Program-made: the position numbers and the translations under genes
The notes under the pieces: model-generated
What the model saw: the letters and a program-made list of their open reading frames with translations, nothing else
Told to the model about the DNA's origin: nothing
Database searches by the model: none
Part shown: positions 13,223 to 30,259 of the stretch, one piece after another
Position numbering within the stretch: the stretch's first letter is position 1
Layout: each line of letters begins with the position of its first letter
Assembly: GCA_013396655.1 (NCBI GenBank)
Contig: WBMV01004761.1
Location: 758,661-822,660, forward strand
Reading direction: 5' to 3'
Source: Campylorhamphus procurvoides
Lineage: Eukaryota > Chordata > Aves > Passeriformes > Dendrocolaptidae
DNA length: 64,000 bases

Positions 13223-13439
13223 AAGGCTGACCTGTAGGCACTACAGACAGCACCCCTAATGCAACAGACGGTATTGCCTGTGCTGCTAAGGCCCAAACTC
13301 TCTGGGCTCTGTGTGGAATGAACACGTGCTTCTCTTCCAAGCCCTTCAGCTGTCTGCAAGGGCTGACATCAGGCTGGCCCTTCCCTGCTCCCCACCACAC
13401 CATCCTTGGGCCGGCGTGCCCAGGCGAGCCCCCCGGGTG

Positions 13440-18455
<5,016 letters not shown>

Positions 18456-18817
18456 TTTCACAGACTCGGACTTGCTTCCTTCACTACTTTTGGGGCTGCA
18501 TAGGGCCACAGTAACCGGCTGCCTCTTAGGAACAGGACAGAACAATAAGAAGACGACTTGGTTTTGTTTTCCTGGACCTGTCCTTTTGGTTACAGTTTTG
18601 GGCAGCTGAGTGGACTCAGCTGAGGTGAGTTGCACCTCAGTGACTCAGAAGAACTACACTCTTCGCCCACCCAGGTCTGGGCTGTCTTGAGTCGAGGGGT
18701 TCTGTTGCCTGCATGTTTATCTGGGATTTCCCAGCGCAGTTTGTCCCTTAGCCCTCTTTCTGCTTGCTGATGTAACTCCAAGAGTATCTGCCCTGTTCCT
18801 GTCCTGAAGAGGGAAGA

Positions 18818-18823
18818 ATTAAA
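18818..18823 (+). terminator. YIPF3: YIPF3 poly(A) signal ATTAAA
   Basis: ATTAAA lies about 365 bases past the YIPF3 stop and is followed within 30 bases by a GT-rich stretch (TGATGTTGGTGCTGAGTG). That arrangement is typical of a cleavage site. Sequence beyond about 18,850 shows no sign of belonging to the transcript. Confidence 0.7.
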
Positions 18824-18849
18824 TTGATGTTGGTGCTGAGTGATGTCTT

Positions 18850-21800
18850 ATGTTCGAGCCTGCTTGTCTAATGGGAGAGTGATGTTGGGTCTCTGTACCT
18901 CTATCTGTCCTGTCCTAGACTCAAAGCAGGAGTCTTTGAATTTTTTGCTGTCCTGCTTCAAGTGTTTCTGTGGTATGTGGCCTGTCTTGGGCACGTTTCC
19001 ATAGCCCGAGAGGCACAGGAACTTTACTTCCTCTGGAGATTTTCAGGACAGCACAATGTTAAACCACATGATCTTCCTTGTCATGTTCCAGATTGATCCT
19101 TCTCTCTTCACTTGGTCCAAGCTTCTGTCTCACCTCACCATTCCTTCTCCCATGTGCAGAAATCTATCTGTCCCCATGCTTTTACAGCACCTTTTGTTCT
19201 TAATGCCCTTCTGCTCTGTGGGCCATGCAAGGGCAGCATGTTTGTGCATGGCCTTCTGTGGATATTTCTGTCAAGAGACTGATTCAGCCTACCCTTGTGC
19301 TGCTTGCCCTCGTGTCTCCTAGCCAGGGGACTGTCACCTCATTGCACAGAGCAGCATCCTGCTCCCCCCAGACACCTCATCTGTGTACGGCCTGGCTTTT
19401 CAAGCTGAGTCTAGGCCTTATTTCTGAAAGGACTCCTGGAGCCTTGAGGGTCTCTGGCAAACTTTTCTCCAGTGTTTCTGTTAAACAAAAGGAGAAATAG
19501 GGGAGCATGGAATGGAAATAGGCTTGTCACATTTATCTCCATCATACTGACACAGGAAAGCTCCAGTAAGGATGGGGAAGCAGAGCAGCGCAGTCTAGGC
19601 TTACATGTGCTGCAATAACTCACAACTGAGTAGTGCAGACTTCCCTCACTGTCTGACTTTTACTGGTCTGAGAGTGGAAAGCTGCTAGCTGATAAATGGC
19701 TTTTACCTTTTCTCTCCCTATAGCTCTGGGTTTCTAAGAGAGGAACCACCCATCAGAGAAGCTCATCCTTAAACTCAGACAGAAAAAAAACACAAGATGT
19801 TGCCCTTTCTTGGTGTACCCACACATCAGCTGTGCACAAAGCAGAGAGCATGTCAGCACTGCACTCTTTGGTCTCTTGTTTATATCAGTGGGAGAGGATG
19901 CAGCTGTAGTGGCGTCCAGACTAGTGCCAATGTGCAATGAAAGAGAGGAAGACAGTGTAGGCTGTCATCAGGCTGGTCTGATCATCTGCTTCAATTAAAA
20001 CAAAAATGTCACTGGATGTGCAAATTTTCAGTCACAGACCTACTTTCCACTGTTTACTCCTTCCCACGTTCATAAATTGTACCTTAGCAAGAAGCTAACA
20101 ATCACATGCATAATAGACATGTTTGCTCACTCTCTTCCCCCCTCCTTGTCTTGCCTGGCCCTCCTCCTCTTTGAGGAAGCATTTTGACTAAAGAACAGCA
20201 CTCAGAGCAAGTTATCTGGGGGAATTGTTAATTATTTGGGCTAGTAGTCTCCACAGGGTTTTTTGATCAGTTGAACCACTTTAAGCTCCTAGAATTTCTG
20301 TTACTTTGAAACTTTTCAAAATGGAAGTGTTAGTTTGTAATGCTGATTCTGATAGTTTGTAATGCTGATTCTGATATTTCCCTCTTTATATCTCTATGGG
20401 AGGTTTGTTACTAATTCACAGTTCTTGCCCTGGAAGCCTAGAATGGCTCTTTTTCTTGGTGCAAACTCTGGAAGCACAGTCTTCAGGGGAAAGAAAAGAA
20501 ACAGAGACAATTTTTCACTAGAGTAAGTCCAGCTGAGAAGAAAAATCATTCTGCACCAAACTCTATCACTGCTGATCAGTCGGAGAACAGCTGTGCTCCC
20601 CTCCCACACCGAGCCACTTAGCTGAACCAGGGGGGTGAAGCTGTGCCCTGTGTTTTCACTCAAAGCACAGAAGGAGCAGCAAGCAAACTCCTCACACTTC
20701 CCCTGGGCAGCTTGTGTATCGTGTCAGCTGGGGACATTACCAGGGTGACAACCAACCACTCTCTTGGCACCTGTGGGGCTTGCTCTGCTCCAGTTCTTCA
20801 GCCCCGATTAATTCTCTCTGCAGCAGCAGCTGGAAGCTGAACTGCTCTGTACTGCCAGAAATTCAGTACTCAGCTGAGAGCCTCAGCATCGCCTTTCACT
20901 GACAGAGAAGGACGCATTTTTTCAGGGAAACGCCTGCATGCTGCAGTTTCAGGGAGCATGCTGAGCACGCAGCCTTTAATAAAGTCCTTGTGGGAGGGCA
21001 TCTCGGTGCTTACTCAAGTCGTCTAGTTATCAGGACAAGCCTTACAATCCTATCACGCAAGACTATCTCTGCCTTTGTTCCCTGCCATACCTCTTGCAGC
21101 AAATCTAAAATAATTTTCTCCTTCCTTTTCTTCCCTCCTCCCTTGCAGCAAATCTGAAATAATACCCCCCAACACCTCACCCTTTTGAGTGAGGGTAGCT
21201 CTGTAAACTCTTAATGGCATCAGTCTTTGTGCTGTCAGGAGATAAACAATAAATGACCTTCCTCATACCTACTGGGTAATTGTACATGACAAGGAAGCAG
21301 TATCTAGTTCTACACAAAATAGTGTTGCCAAAGTCACCTCTGCATAGCCCTTAACTAGGTTTAGGGAACCAGAGCTTTGGACTCCGAGCTCCTGTGCCAC
21401 GTTTTCCCAATCTATTTGAGCATAAAGCAAGGTGGGATGCTTGTCTCCTCAATATGCTCTTGCTCCTGACAACAGACAGTGAAGATGCCAGCACTAGGGC
21501 GTCTTCATCGGTGTTTCAGGGCTGCTGCTGTCAATGGAAGTGGGACAAGTCTCAGGGGCTCTCCTGAAGCACCTCTCTAATAATAGCCTGTTTAAAAAGG
21601 CACGAGTTGATTAATGCCTGGAGGTAGTTGAGAGGTGAGACTTAGTGTAGTCTTCCAGTTGACCTGTATGTAGCAGCAGCTGGAATTTTCTTGGCCATCC
21701 CCTGCCAACCACTCTGAGATCCAGCCTTTGGCCGCCACTGCCCCGCAATATGTAGGATCCTGTCCTCACCTGGGCCATTTGATGTGACCTTAGAGATCAG

Positions 21801-22690
21801 TTGCTCCTTTCCTGAAAGCCATCAGCTGTACCCAGCTGGGTGCTCACAGCTGCTGCTCATATCCCATTGCAGAGGAGTTGCCAGGCTAGTGGTCTGTTCT
21901 TGGTGTATCTTGCAGGAACAGTAACAAGGTCATGCATCCCTGTGCAACAGGGAAAGAAAAAGGTGTGTGTAGATAGCTCTAGAGAACAGCAACAGATTAC
22001 CCAAAGGGCACGGTGATACCTACATTGGTAGTTAGGTGCTGCAGCCAAAGTCTAAAAGCTGACATCTGAGTCCGGCTTCCTATCTGCTTCTCTCCTTGCC
22101 TCATTCAGGACATAACTGCACCCTCAGCTCAGGTGATCTGGTACTCCATTTCAATGGAGGAGAACGAGTTCACATCCTACTTGTCCCTTCACTTTCCATC
22201 CCCTCTCCCGCGCCTTGGCCTGCAAACCGAGCAGAGGAGCCTGGGTCTGTCCCAGTGTTATCCATTGGGCTGGAATTCACTTGAGCACTGCTAGATGCAG
22301 CAGCCAGATTAGTTACGTACAGAAAGCTGCCTACTTAGGCGGTTTAACCTAATTTCCACATCACTGCCTTCCTTTTACAGCTCAGTGGAGTTGAAAATGC
22401 AGGGGCCCTGCTTCCTATTCCTCTCCAAGTACAGGATTACCCAGCTGCGAGGGGAGAAGGCAACAAATCCCTTTGATCCCTACCCGTGCATCAGCAGGAG
22501 GCAGGGTATGCCCCGCACACCTCAGGTCAGGCTGAGGGCGCGGGCTGTGTGTGCTCGGGGACAAGGGAGCCTGTGTCCCTTCCAGAGCCCTGCAAACACA
22601 GCTCTGCCAGCCCCGGGCCATGAGGAGCAGCTCACACCGACCTGGCCACTGAGCCACGGGCTCCAGGCTCCAGGCTGAGCGGGTTTAAGC
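18850..22690. other. Intergenic spacer between YIPF3 and LRRC73
   Basis: About 3.8 kb without a recognisable exon or interspersed repeat. It contains a perfect 22-bp tandem duplication at 20331-20374 and a duplicated GCAGCAAATCT-AAATAAT phrase at about 21,097-21,164. Open frames are below 100 codons and match nothing I know. Any LRRC73 enhancers would fall here, but none can be read from the sequence. Confidence 0.6.
20331..20374. repeat. Perfect 22-bp tandem duplication
   Basis: Two adjacent identical 22-base units start TAGTTTGTAATGC and end GATTCTGA, at 20331-20352 and 20353-20374. It looks like a recent slippage or local duplication in non-coding DNA. Confidence 0.85.
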
Positions 22691-23620
22691 GTAGATGTCC
22701 CCGAAGGAAGGCGCGGCCAGAGTGTGCCGTGGCCCCTTCCCCAGGTGGGAGGGGGGCTGGCAGGGAGAGCCTTTTCCACGGGGGTTTCTCCACCCTCCCA
22801 CCCTCTCTCCCCTCAGAGCACCTGCGGGCTCCGGGGGATGCCGGGGGCTCTGCAGGCCCATCCCGCTCGGCGCGGGGGCGGCTGTGGGGCGGGATGAGGG
22901 CCCTGTGGGGCGGGATGAGGGCCCTGAGGGGCGGGGCGAGGGCCCTGCGGGGCGGGATGAGGGCTCGGCGGGGCGGGGTGAGGGCCCTGAGGGGCGNCGC
23001 TGAGCGCGGCTCCCCCCGCGGCCCCCGGGACCGGCGACCCCCCGAGCGAGCCGCGGGAAGATGCTGCCGGGGTCCATCCAGATCTCCGGGGAGACGCTGT
23101 CGGGGGCGGAGATCCGCGACATCTGCGAGAGCCTGCGGGAGAACTCGGTGCGGCTGCTGTCGCTGCGGGGCTGCCAGCTCTCCGAGCGGGACTTCGGGCA
23201 CGTCTGCCGCGGGGTGGCCGAGTCCCGCTCCCTCGCACAGCTCAACCTCAACCTGGGCATCGTCTCCAACATCAACCGCGTCAAGCAGCTGGCCGAGGCC
23301 CTGAAGACGAACCGCTCCGTCCAGTCCCTCTTGTGAGTACAGCGGGGTAAGGGGGGAACCCTGGCCCCTTCCCGGGCGGGGGCGGCTCTTTCGGGGGGCA
23401 CAGCCCCTGAGTCTGAGTCCTGCCGGAGGGAAAATGCCCGTGCCGCTGTGCAGAGTAAGCCTCTGCCCTTCACCTGGCTGGGATGGAGCCATCCCTGCCC
23501 TCCCCGACTGGGCATGGCCCTGGCGCTCAGCCCCGGCCTCCAGCCCGGCTGTCCCCCCTCGAGCTGACCCTCGCAGCACAGCCTTCCCAGCACTTTTTGC
23601 CTGCTTGGGGTTAGTACTTG
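22690..23620 (+). promoter_or_regulatory. LRRC73: CpG island and promoter of LRRC73
   Basis: A sharp rise in G+C and CpG covers the sequence upstream of and including LRRC73 exon 1. It contains many GGGGCGGG boxes of Sp1/KLF type, most of them inside a minisatellite at 22880-22999. The ATG at 23061 lies about 60 bases after the minisatellite, so transcription probably starts within or just upstream of the repeat. No TATA box is apparent. Confidence 0.65.
22880..22999 (+). repeat. 21-bp GC-box minisatellite upstream of LRRC73
   Basis: Five full 21-base units and a partial sixth have the consensus CCCTGNGGGGCGGG-ATGAGGG. They start at 22880, 22901, 22922, 22943, 22964 and 22985. Each unit contains a GGGGCGGG core that fits an Sp1-type site. 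An N at 22997 sits in the last partial unit, so the copy number may be wrong in this assembly. Confidence 0.9.
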
Positions 23621-26600
23621 TCATCCACCTCATTTCGCCTGCTTCTCCCTCCCCGATCAGGCTAGTTAGCCCGCAGGAAGAAGGCTCCGTAGTAATTTTC
23701 CCTTTTACCTGCACAGCCTCCATGGGAGTCCCCTGACAGATGCAGGCTTGGCCCTCCTCAACCCTGCTCTCTCCATCCACCCCTCGCTGGTGGCTCTGGA
23801 TCTAGGAGACTGCATGCTGGGTGATGAAGGCATCAACCTTATCTGTGGGCTCCTGCCGCCTGATGGGGCCAAGTCCGGTAAGCACCAGGGGCTGTGGGGC
23901 TGCACAATGACCAGTGGAGCTTTCACACACAGCAGATGCATGCGGCAGTAAATCCTCAAGCCCTGGAGGAGGCAGGCTCTCTAGTTTGCCTAGGCTGAAG
24001 AATTTCTTTCCCCCAACTTAAGTAAAGCAAAAAAGCCAGGCAATAAAGAAGCAGTTCCCTTGGGCAGGCACAGGCTTTCTGCAATTGATCTGTCCAGCTG
24101 GCAGATTGGAGCTCAGAGACCAACAGGTTGCTTCTGGTTCATGTCAGGAGCATTTGAAACTGGAGGAGGTGACAGCTTGGACTTTGAATTTATTATCTTG
24201 CATTTGAGTGTTGATAATGACCATAGATAAATAGATTGTGTGCCCCCACCTCAGCACTTCGCTTTATTGTCAGTGCATGGGAATTGTCTCTGCTTGCTGG
24301 TGCAGTATGTGAGTGTGTAGTTGCATGGTCATAGCCTTAGTGCAAAGACTTGGGTCTTTGCAGGGAATAATCTTTGGTGGTGTGAGGCCAGTGAACCAGT
24401 TAAGCTGAGAGCTGGCATTTGTTGAAGTAATACCACTCCTTTCTTCTGACTCTCTAAGTGCTTTCCACCTCTCCCAAGCACTTCCTCCCCTGTGTGCTCA
24501 CAATGCCACTGATGCTATCATCCCTGCTGGCTACCTCTTCCAGGTGCAGGTTTCAGAGCCTAGTCTTTTTCATCCTCTCTCCAACCTGTCACCTCACACC
24601 ACCTTCTTCACCCAGTCACTCGTCTCACACACCCCTTACCTGGGGTTTCCATTGTGTTTGCTATTTAGGGTAAGCAGGACACAGATTGGGAGAGCAAATA
24701 AATGGGGCAGTCACAGCATGGATAAATGAAAGGCTACTGCTGAAGGCAGTGAAATATTTCACTGAAGTCTGAAATATGTGATGACAGTTGTCAGAGCAAA
24801 TCAAACCCTTAGGCCCCCAAACTCAAAACTGTTCTGGTGAGCTGAAATAATTCTTCCAAGACTGCTTTGGTGATCCTGAGGGTCTTCTGTCTCTTCTCCA
24901 GGCCTCAAAGAGCTAACACTGAGCGCCAACCCAGGCATCACAAGCAAAGGCTGGGGACGCCTGGCCATTGCAGTGGCTCACAGCTCACAGCTCCGTGTGC
25001 TGAACCTGGACTACAACCCTCTAGGTAAGCTGGGGCCAGGGAGGAGGAGCAGGGGATGCTGCACTCCTGCCTCTCACCATTCGTGTGACTGGCACCAGTG
25101 GATGGCTGGGGACCAAGCTCTAGAGAGGCAGTAGAGCATCAACAGTAGGATGGGGCATGTCCTTGCCTTCTGATCCCCAGCAGCAAGTTGGCCCTGCTGG
25201 GAAAGCCACCCTCACTGCTCTGCTCGTGTGAGGTGGCCACATGCCCTGCGGTGAGGTGCAGAAGGGAGGTTGTGCCTTGCCCACTCCACTGCCTCTATAG
25301 TCACGTTTTGATCCTCCGTGTCTTCCTTGTTCTGGAAGAGCTGGGCACTGAAGCTGGCTTGGCAGATGCAGTATGTCGCCGTGCTCCCCCCCTCATCTTC
25401 CTGGAGAAGCAGGGAAGAGGAGGAGGAGGAGGAAAGCCTGGCACTCGTTGCCATAGAAACAAACTCTCTCCAGCTCTGCTGCAAGGTGGTGAGGAGGAGA
25501 TCAGGCCATGCCTCCCTGAGCATCAGCAGGGCACTCCCCTCCTCACCCCGTTTGCAAACAGAACCTGCCTTCAGGGCCTCTGTCTGACTAGATACCTCCT
25601 CTTGGGCAGGAGAGGCTCCAGGGTGTTACCTGACAGCAGTCCGGGTTTTCTTCCAGGAGAAGGTGTCACAGCTGTATGGCATCTTGGCACCCAGCAGAGA
25701 ATGTCAGGAGAACACTGGAGTCTTTTCTCTTCACCAACATTAATCTTTAATGCCCCTTATCCTGCTCCATCCAAAAGTCTGCCCCCTTTCCAGGGAGACA
25801 GTCCTTCAGCTGGAGCAGAGTCCTCTGTCTGGCTCTAGCCCTCCCCTGTACTGAAGTATTTAGCCCTTATTCTGTGTCTGGGATGCCTTACAAGGACTGT
25901 TAAAGGCCCCTGCATCCCTGAGTAGGAAGGAGATTTGGGAAGATATGATTCCTTTGGGAACAAAACCAATTTCACTGTGTTCCTTTGTGTTCCCCCTGAT
26001 AATCAGTGATTGCTCCTGTAACCATAAAATGGTGCACCTTTCCTTGTCTCTTTTCTTAGTTAAGAGCTTTTTTGTCCCCAAGGAACAGATCAGGGGGTTG
26101 TGTGATGGCAGAAATACTCAGAGGAAGTTTCCATGACAGTCTCAGGCCCATGAAGGCATGTGGTATTACATGAGGAAAGGCAGGCACTGCTGACAGCCCT
26201 GGTTTGCTTCTCCCACAGGTGACCAGGTAGCAGGGATGCTCGCTGTCGCTGTGGCCTCCAGTCGAACCCTCGAAGTTCTGGACTTGGAGGGAACAGGACT
26301 TACCAACCAGTCAGCCCAGGTATGAGAGCCCACAGTTCATCTACAGCATCACTGACATCTCAGGGGCACAGGATGGGGATGTTTGTAGAGGGCCTAGGAC
26401 CTACACCTGCCTCCACCCTCTGCCCCAAGTCCATAAGCACCCCCTTCCCTCCCAGGATTGGGAGGGAACCCTGCACCCAGGGGTGTTTTTGCTTTCCCCT
26501 GGCTGTTTTCTTAGAAGAAGTAAGGGGTTGGATTTTTGTCTGAGGATCAGAGCTAAAGCTCTGTGGACACATGGGGGCCAAGGTTTGGTAGCACAGGCTC

Positions 26601-28692
26601 TCCTTTCAGAGCCTCAGCTCCCAGTGGTAAGAGGGAATGAGCCTGGATATTTGGCAGCAACAGGGTGTAGAGCAGTCCCTTTAGACAGAGCATGAAATTT
26701 AAGCTCAGCTTTTCACACAGAAAGATAGGAAGTCCTCAGTCTCTCCTAAAGCCTGACAAAGGGAGGTCAAGGCCAAGGGAAGGGAGAGGTAAGAGGTGGG
26801 CTGGAATTTGCAGGGAGACAGAGCGTTGATGCTTCTTCTGCTCAGCCTGTCTGCTGTTTGTGCTGCTTGTCAGCCTGTTTATCTCACTCTCCACCCAGAC
26901 CTTGCTGGACATGGTAGAGAACTACCCCACAGCCCTCCGGACACTCATCCTGGCAGAGAACAACATTAGTCCTGAGCTGCAGCAACAGATCTCTGACCTT
27001 CTCTCAGAGGGTGAGGAAGAAGAGGAGACAGAGGTTAATGAAGTCCCAGCCAGGGAGAAGAACCCCTGGATCTGCCAGAACAGTAAGAGCTCTGGGAGCT
27101 GGGCTGTGGGCAGGAACTGACAGGCAGGAACTGGGGTGTCTGGGGTGTTTCCAATGCCTCTGGTCTCTTGTGGTGGGGTTGGTGAATGGGATCAGTCCTT
27201 TCCCCCTGTGAACTGGAATACATACAACCTCCAGGCATGACCTTCATGTTAAATAGCATTGGGCTGAGCTGCTTTTGGAAAGGCAGCCTCCAAGGACAAT
27301 GCAGCTACTGCTGCTGCACAGTGTGGAAATGGTACCTCTGAGGCATTTTTCCTGATGCTGCAGGAACGAAATCTTTATGCAAAGTCTTAAAATTCAAGGG
27401 CAGGAGCATTAAAGATCTCGGGGGCCTTTGCCAGATATCCTAGCCAAAACTTGTGTCATTCCTCACTGCTTTCAGAACCTCCCTGCAATCCGCACAGCAT
27501 CAGCTATTCCTATCTCTGCATCCCAAATGTGTGAAGGGTTAGCCAGGTGCCACAGCCTGTCTGTTCCTTGTAATAGAAAAAAGGTATATTATGGAGATAG
27601 CTGTAGCCTGTTTGGTATAGTCTGTATATATGATATTGTATACTGACATGTTTACTATGTGATCCAGGTGGTTTGAGAGGATTTTTTTTACCTTCAGTTA
27701 TTCTTCCCCCTCATAATTCTCATATCAGACTAGCAGCAGACAAGCACAACCACCCTATCAGCCTCAAAACATCTGGATCCTCATTTGTTAAAGCCATAAA
27801 AATCACTTAGTGACATTTTTGTTCAAGTTGATCCCCAAAATAGAGATCCCAGGCAGCAGTTTTAAATGTTTAGGACTGCCACTAAAGATCTCCTCACTCC
27901 CATCCAGAAAAAAATCCATCTTTTTCTGTTTAAAAAGGCTTCTGGATGTGAAACTGGTATCCTGCTGAGTTTCTCACTTGCTATGTGTGTCCATCCTCCT
28001 TGAATCTCATTCACTCGGTGTGGGGAGAGTCACAGTATTCCTGGCTGGTGCTCTGCACCATCACAGAGCCAGCAAACTGCCCTCGACAGGCAGGGAAGGG
28101 CTGCACAAACCCTCCATTCATGCTGTGCAGAAAGTCAGTATTTCCATGCCTCTGCTGCCGTAACATGGCTGATTGCCCACTGCCTTCCCTGCTCCTGGGA
28201 AGGCAGCACCACCCCTATATGGGCTTGGCTGGCTTGCAGCCTGACAGCCTGTCCCACCTGGACACAGTCTCTCTAGCTGAAAAGGCACTCTGTGAGTACA
28301 GATTTAAAGGTCTGCACAGGGCTGGGTCAGGGCAGGGCTGGGCCAGCACAACCAGTATCACCTGCATATGGGAAGGGTTCAGAGCTGTTGTTCCTGTGGG
28401 CTCTTCCTGCTGTGTCTGCTTTCTCCCCCTCTTCAGACATTGATTCTATTCTGCTGCACGGCCAGAGTAGGCCTAGTTAATACGTAATCCCACACTTCTC
28501 AGCAGTTCTCCTCCCACCCTGCAGTGCTCTAATTCCTCATCCTTACCTCTGGATCTGGAGTACAACCCTGCGCTCTCCAGCAGCCCAAATGGCTCATGGT
28601 TTTTTTCCTCTCTCGACACAGATTCCAGCTCCCAGATGGTCCTGATGACGTCGGGTCTCGGTGACAGCCTCTTAGCAGAAACAGAGATGTAG
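23061..28692 (+). CDS. LRRC73: Leucine-rich repeat-containing protein 73
   Basis: This is an intracellular leucine-rich-repeat protein of the ribonuclease-inhibitor type whose function is poorly known. Six coding exons: 23061-23332, 23717-23877, 24902-25024, 26219-26319, 26899-27082, 28622-28692. They join in phase into 303 residues and a TAG; the human protein is close to this length. The start ATG begins MLPGSIQISGETLSG in the CpG island. LRR phrases include VRLLSLRGCQLS, LVALDLGDCMLGDEG, LKELTLSANPGIT, LRVLNLDYNPLGD, LEVLDLEGTGLTNQ and LRTLILAENNIS. An acidic run (SEGEEEEETEVNE) follows the last repeat. A short final exon encodes the conserved tail SSSQMVLMTSGLGDSLLAETEM, which I recognise from mammalian LRRC73. 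Transcription is convergent with TJAP1. Confidence 0.96.
25025..26218 (+). other. LRRC73 intron with a chance 216-codon open frame
   Basis: The intron between LRRC73 exons 3 and 4 contains a plus-strand open frame at 25188-25838. Its translation has no recognisable domain and contains a short poly-Gly run from a GAGGAGGAGG tract. Nothing points to an independent gene, so it is recorded only as the main content of this intron. Confidence 0.5.
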
Positions 28693-29157
28693 CTGGGCTA
28701 CCCTGCCTGCTTTCCGCCGAGAAGAGCCCCATGCCTGTGGGGGCAGCGTGTGCCCGTCGGTCCCCCACCTCCGCTGGGCTCCCCACACCACTTCTCACAC
28801 ATCTCACCTCCTGCTGACGCCTCGCTCGGCCCTCTGAGCGCCGGAGCCTGGCCCGAGCAAATCTCTACACACTTCTCTGTGTTGTCACACGCCCCAGTCG
28901 GCCGCTTGTGATTGTCCCGTCGCCGCATGTGTAGCTCACGCTGCCCCCCACGCCCGGCTGTGCCCGCAGGGCGCAGGCTGTATTTATTCAGATGTGTATA
29001 AGAGATGTCCTTTCTATCGCTTGTACTGCTGTCGCGATGAGAGTTTTATAAAGGCCACAGACGTGGGTGGCCCCACTCGAGGCAGCGTCCGCCTCTGTCA
29101 CTGTGTGACCCCAGGGAGGGTGGCTGGGGTGGCAAAGACGGGCAGGGGCCGCCAGGA

Positions 29158-29225
29158 GCCGGCAGGCAGCGGTGGGCGTTGGCAGGTATCGGCAGGTGCA
29201 GGCAGGTGCAGGCAGGGATAGGTAG
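29158..29225 (+). repeat. Short GGCAGGTGCA tandem array
   Basis: About six imperfect units of 10-11 bases (GGCAGGTGCAGGCAGG and variants) are recognisable. The array lies just beyond the first possible poly(A) site of LRRC73. Confidence 0.75.
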
Positions 29226-29553
29226 CCGCCCGGCAGGGGGCGCCATCCCCTCGTCCCGCTGGGGCTCCATGACCAGACTGGGCCGTGGGGAGGAGAGGCT
29301 GGTGACAGCCCTGTGTTCTGTGCCCCAGACCCTCGCCCGGCCCAGGAGGGAGCCTGCGGGCTGGGCTGCCCCTGCAGGGAGCCGGGCACCAGCCGCGCAC
29401 CCTCTGTGGAAGATTCAGCCCGCATAAGCACTGCAGGTTTCGCTGCTCGGCCAAGCGTCCCTTGCTGGAGCGGACAAGGAAGATCGTGTTTCGAGGCTCA
29501 GATTAGGCTAGAAGATCAAATTGTGGCCACAGCTGCTACTCAGGGGACCAAGG

Positions 29554-29559
29554 AATAAA
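29554..29559 (+). terminator. LRRC73: Canonical AATAAA, candidate distal LRRC73 poly(A) signal
   Basis: This is the first canonical AATAAA I find on the plus strand after the LRRC73 stop codon. It lies about 860 bases past the stop and 700 bases before the opposing TJAP1 3' end. The alternative is TATAAA at 29047. Confidence 0.4.
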
Positions 29560-30259
29560 ATAATTAATTACGGGGACAAAGAAACAAGAAACTCTTCCAG
29601 TGTTACATTTTGCATACATGTAGGTCAGAAAGGCACTGGCAGTATAACACTGGAGGAAAATTCACCACAGTCCTCTGTGCTCTGCAGCACCATTCAACGT
29701 GAAAAGTAAGCACTTCCAAATGTCCATAATAGCATCCTGTAGGACCTTTCTGTCTCATATTTAGGTGACTTCCTGGCTGGGGTATGTTCAATCAACCCCA
29801 ATCCTCCCTCCCCACACACAGTACTGATTCTAGAACTATAAACTCCTTAGGAACTCTGGCAAGGTGGTATGTTACATGGTCCCATGTAACTCATTTTCTG
29901 AAGTGAAGAACTGATACTCTCATCTCATTCCAAAAGCTGGGGTTTTAAAAAGACCTGCAGCTATTAAAAGGATTAGCTACACCACATCCTACTCTAGATC
30001 AGCACGTGGAGGTCTCCCCAGACACAGATCAGCCAGGCCAGCCAGCAATATACTTGAAAGAGTGTAGGCAGAATCTTACTGGTAACAGAGGCTGCTTACA
30101 GCACAAGCCTACAGGCCACAGGGTCACTCTCCTTGTGAGTGCTAATGGGTGGCACACACAGTTCAGCAAACTTGGGACACTGTTCCCTGAGTAGCTCTGC
30201 TCCTTCACATGCTCAGGATTGTTCCTGTCAGGTCTTAAGCAGCATCAAGAACATTACAG

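Larger units (their letters stand above)
28693..29580 (+). other. LRRC73: LRRC73 3' UTR with two candidate ends
   Basis: GC-rich sequence after the stop ends in an AT-rich block (TATTTATTCAGATGTGTATAAG) and then TATAAA at 29047-29052, a possible variant poly(A) signal followed by a G/T-rich stretch. A canonical AATAAA lies at 29554-29559. Between them, at about 29158-29225, is a short tandem array of GGCAGGTGCA-like units. The true 3' end cannot be decided from sequence alone. Confidence 0.5.

Noticed and set aside
22632..23780. 382-codon minus-strand open frame over LRRC73 exon 1
   Set aside because: It lies antisense to a clear coding exon inside a CpG island, where GC-rich sequence suppresses stop codons in all frames. 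The translation is Pro/Arg/Ala-rich with the minisatellite repeated in it.
25188..25838. 216-codon open frame in an LRRC73 intron
   Set aside because: No recognisable domain. It lies between two clean LRRC73 exons and contains low-complexity Gly codons.
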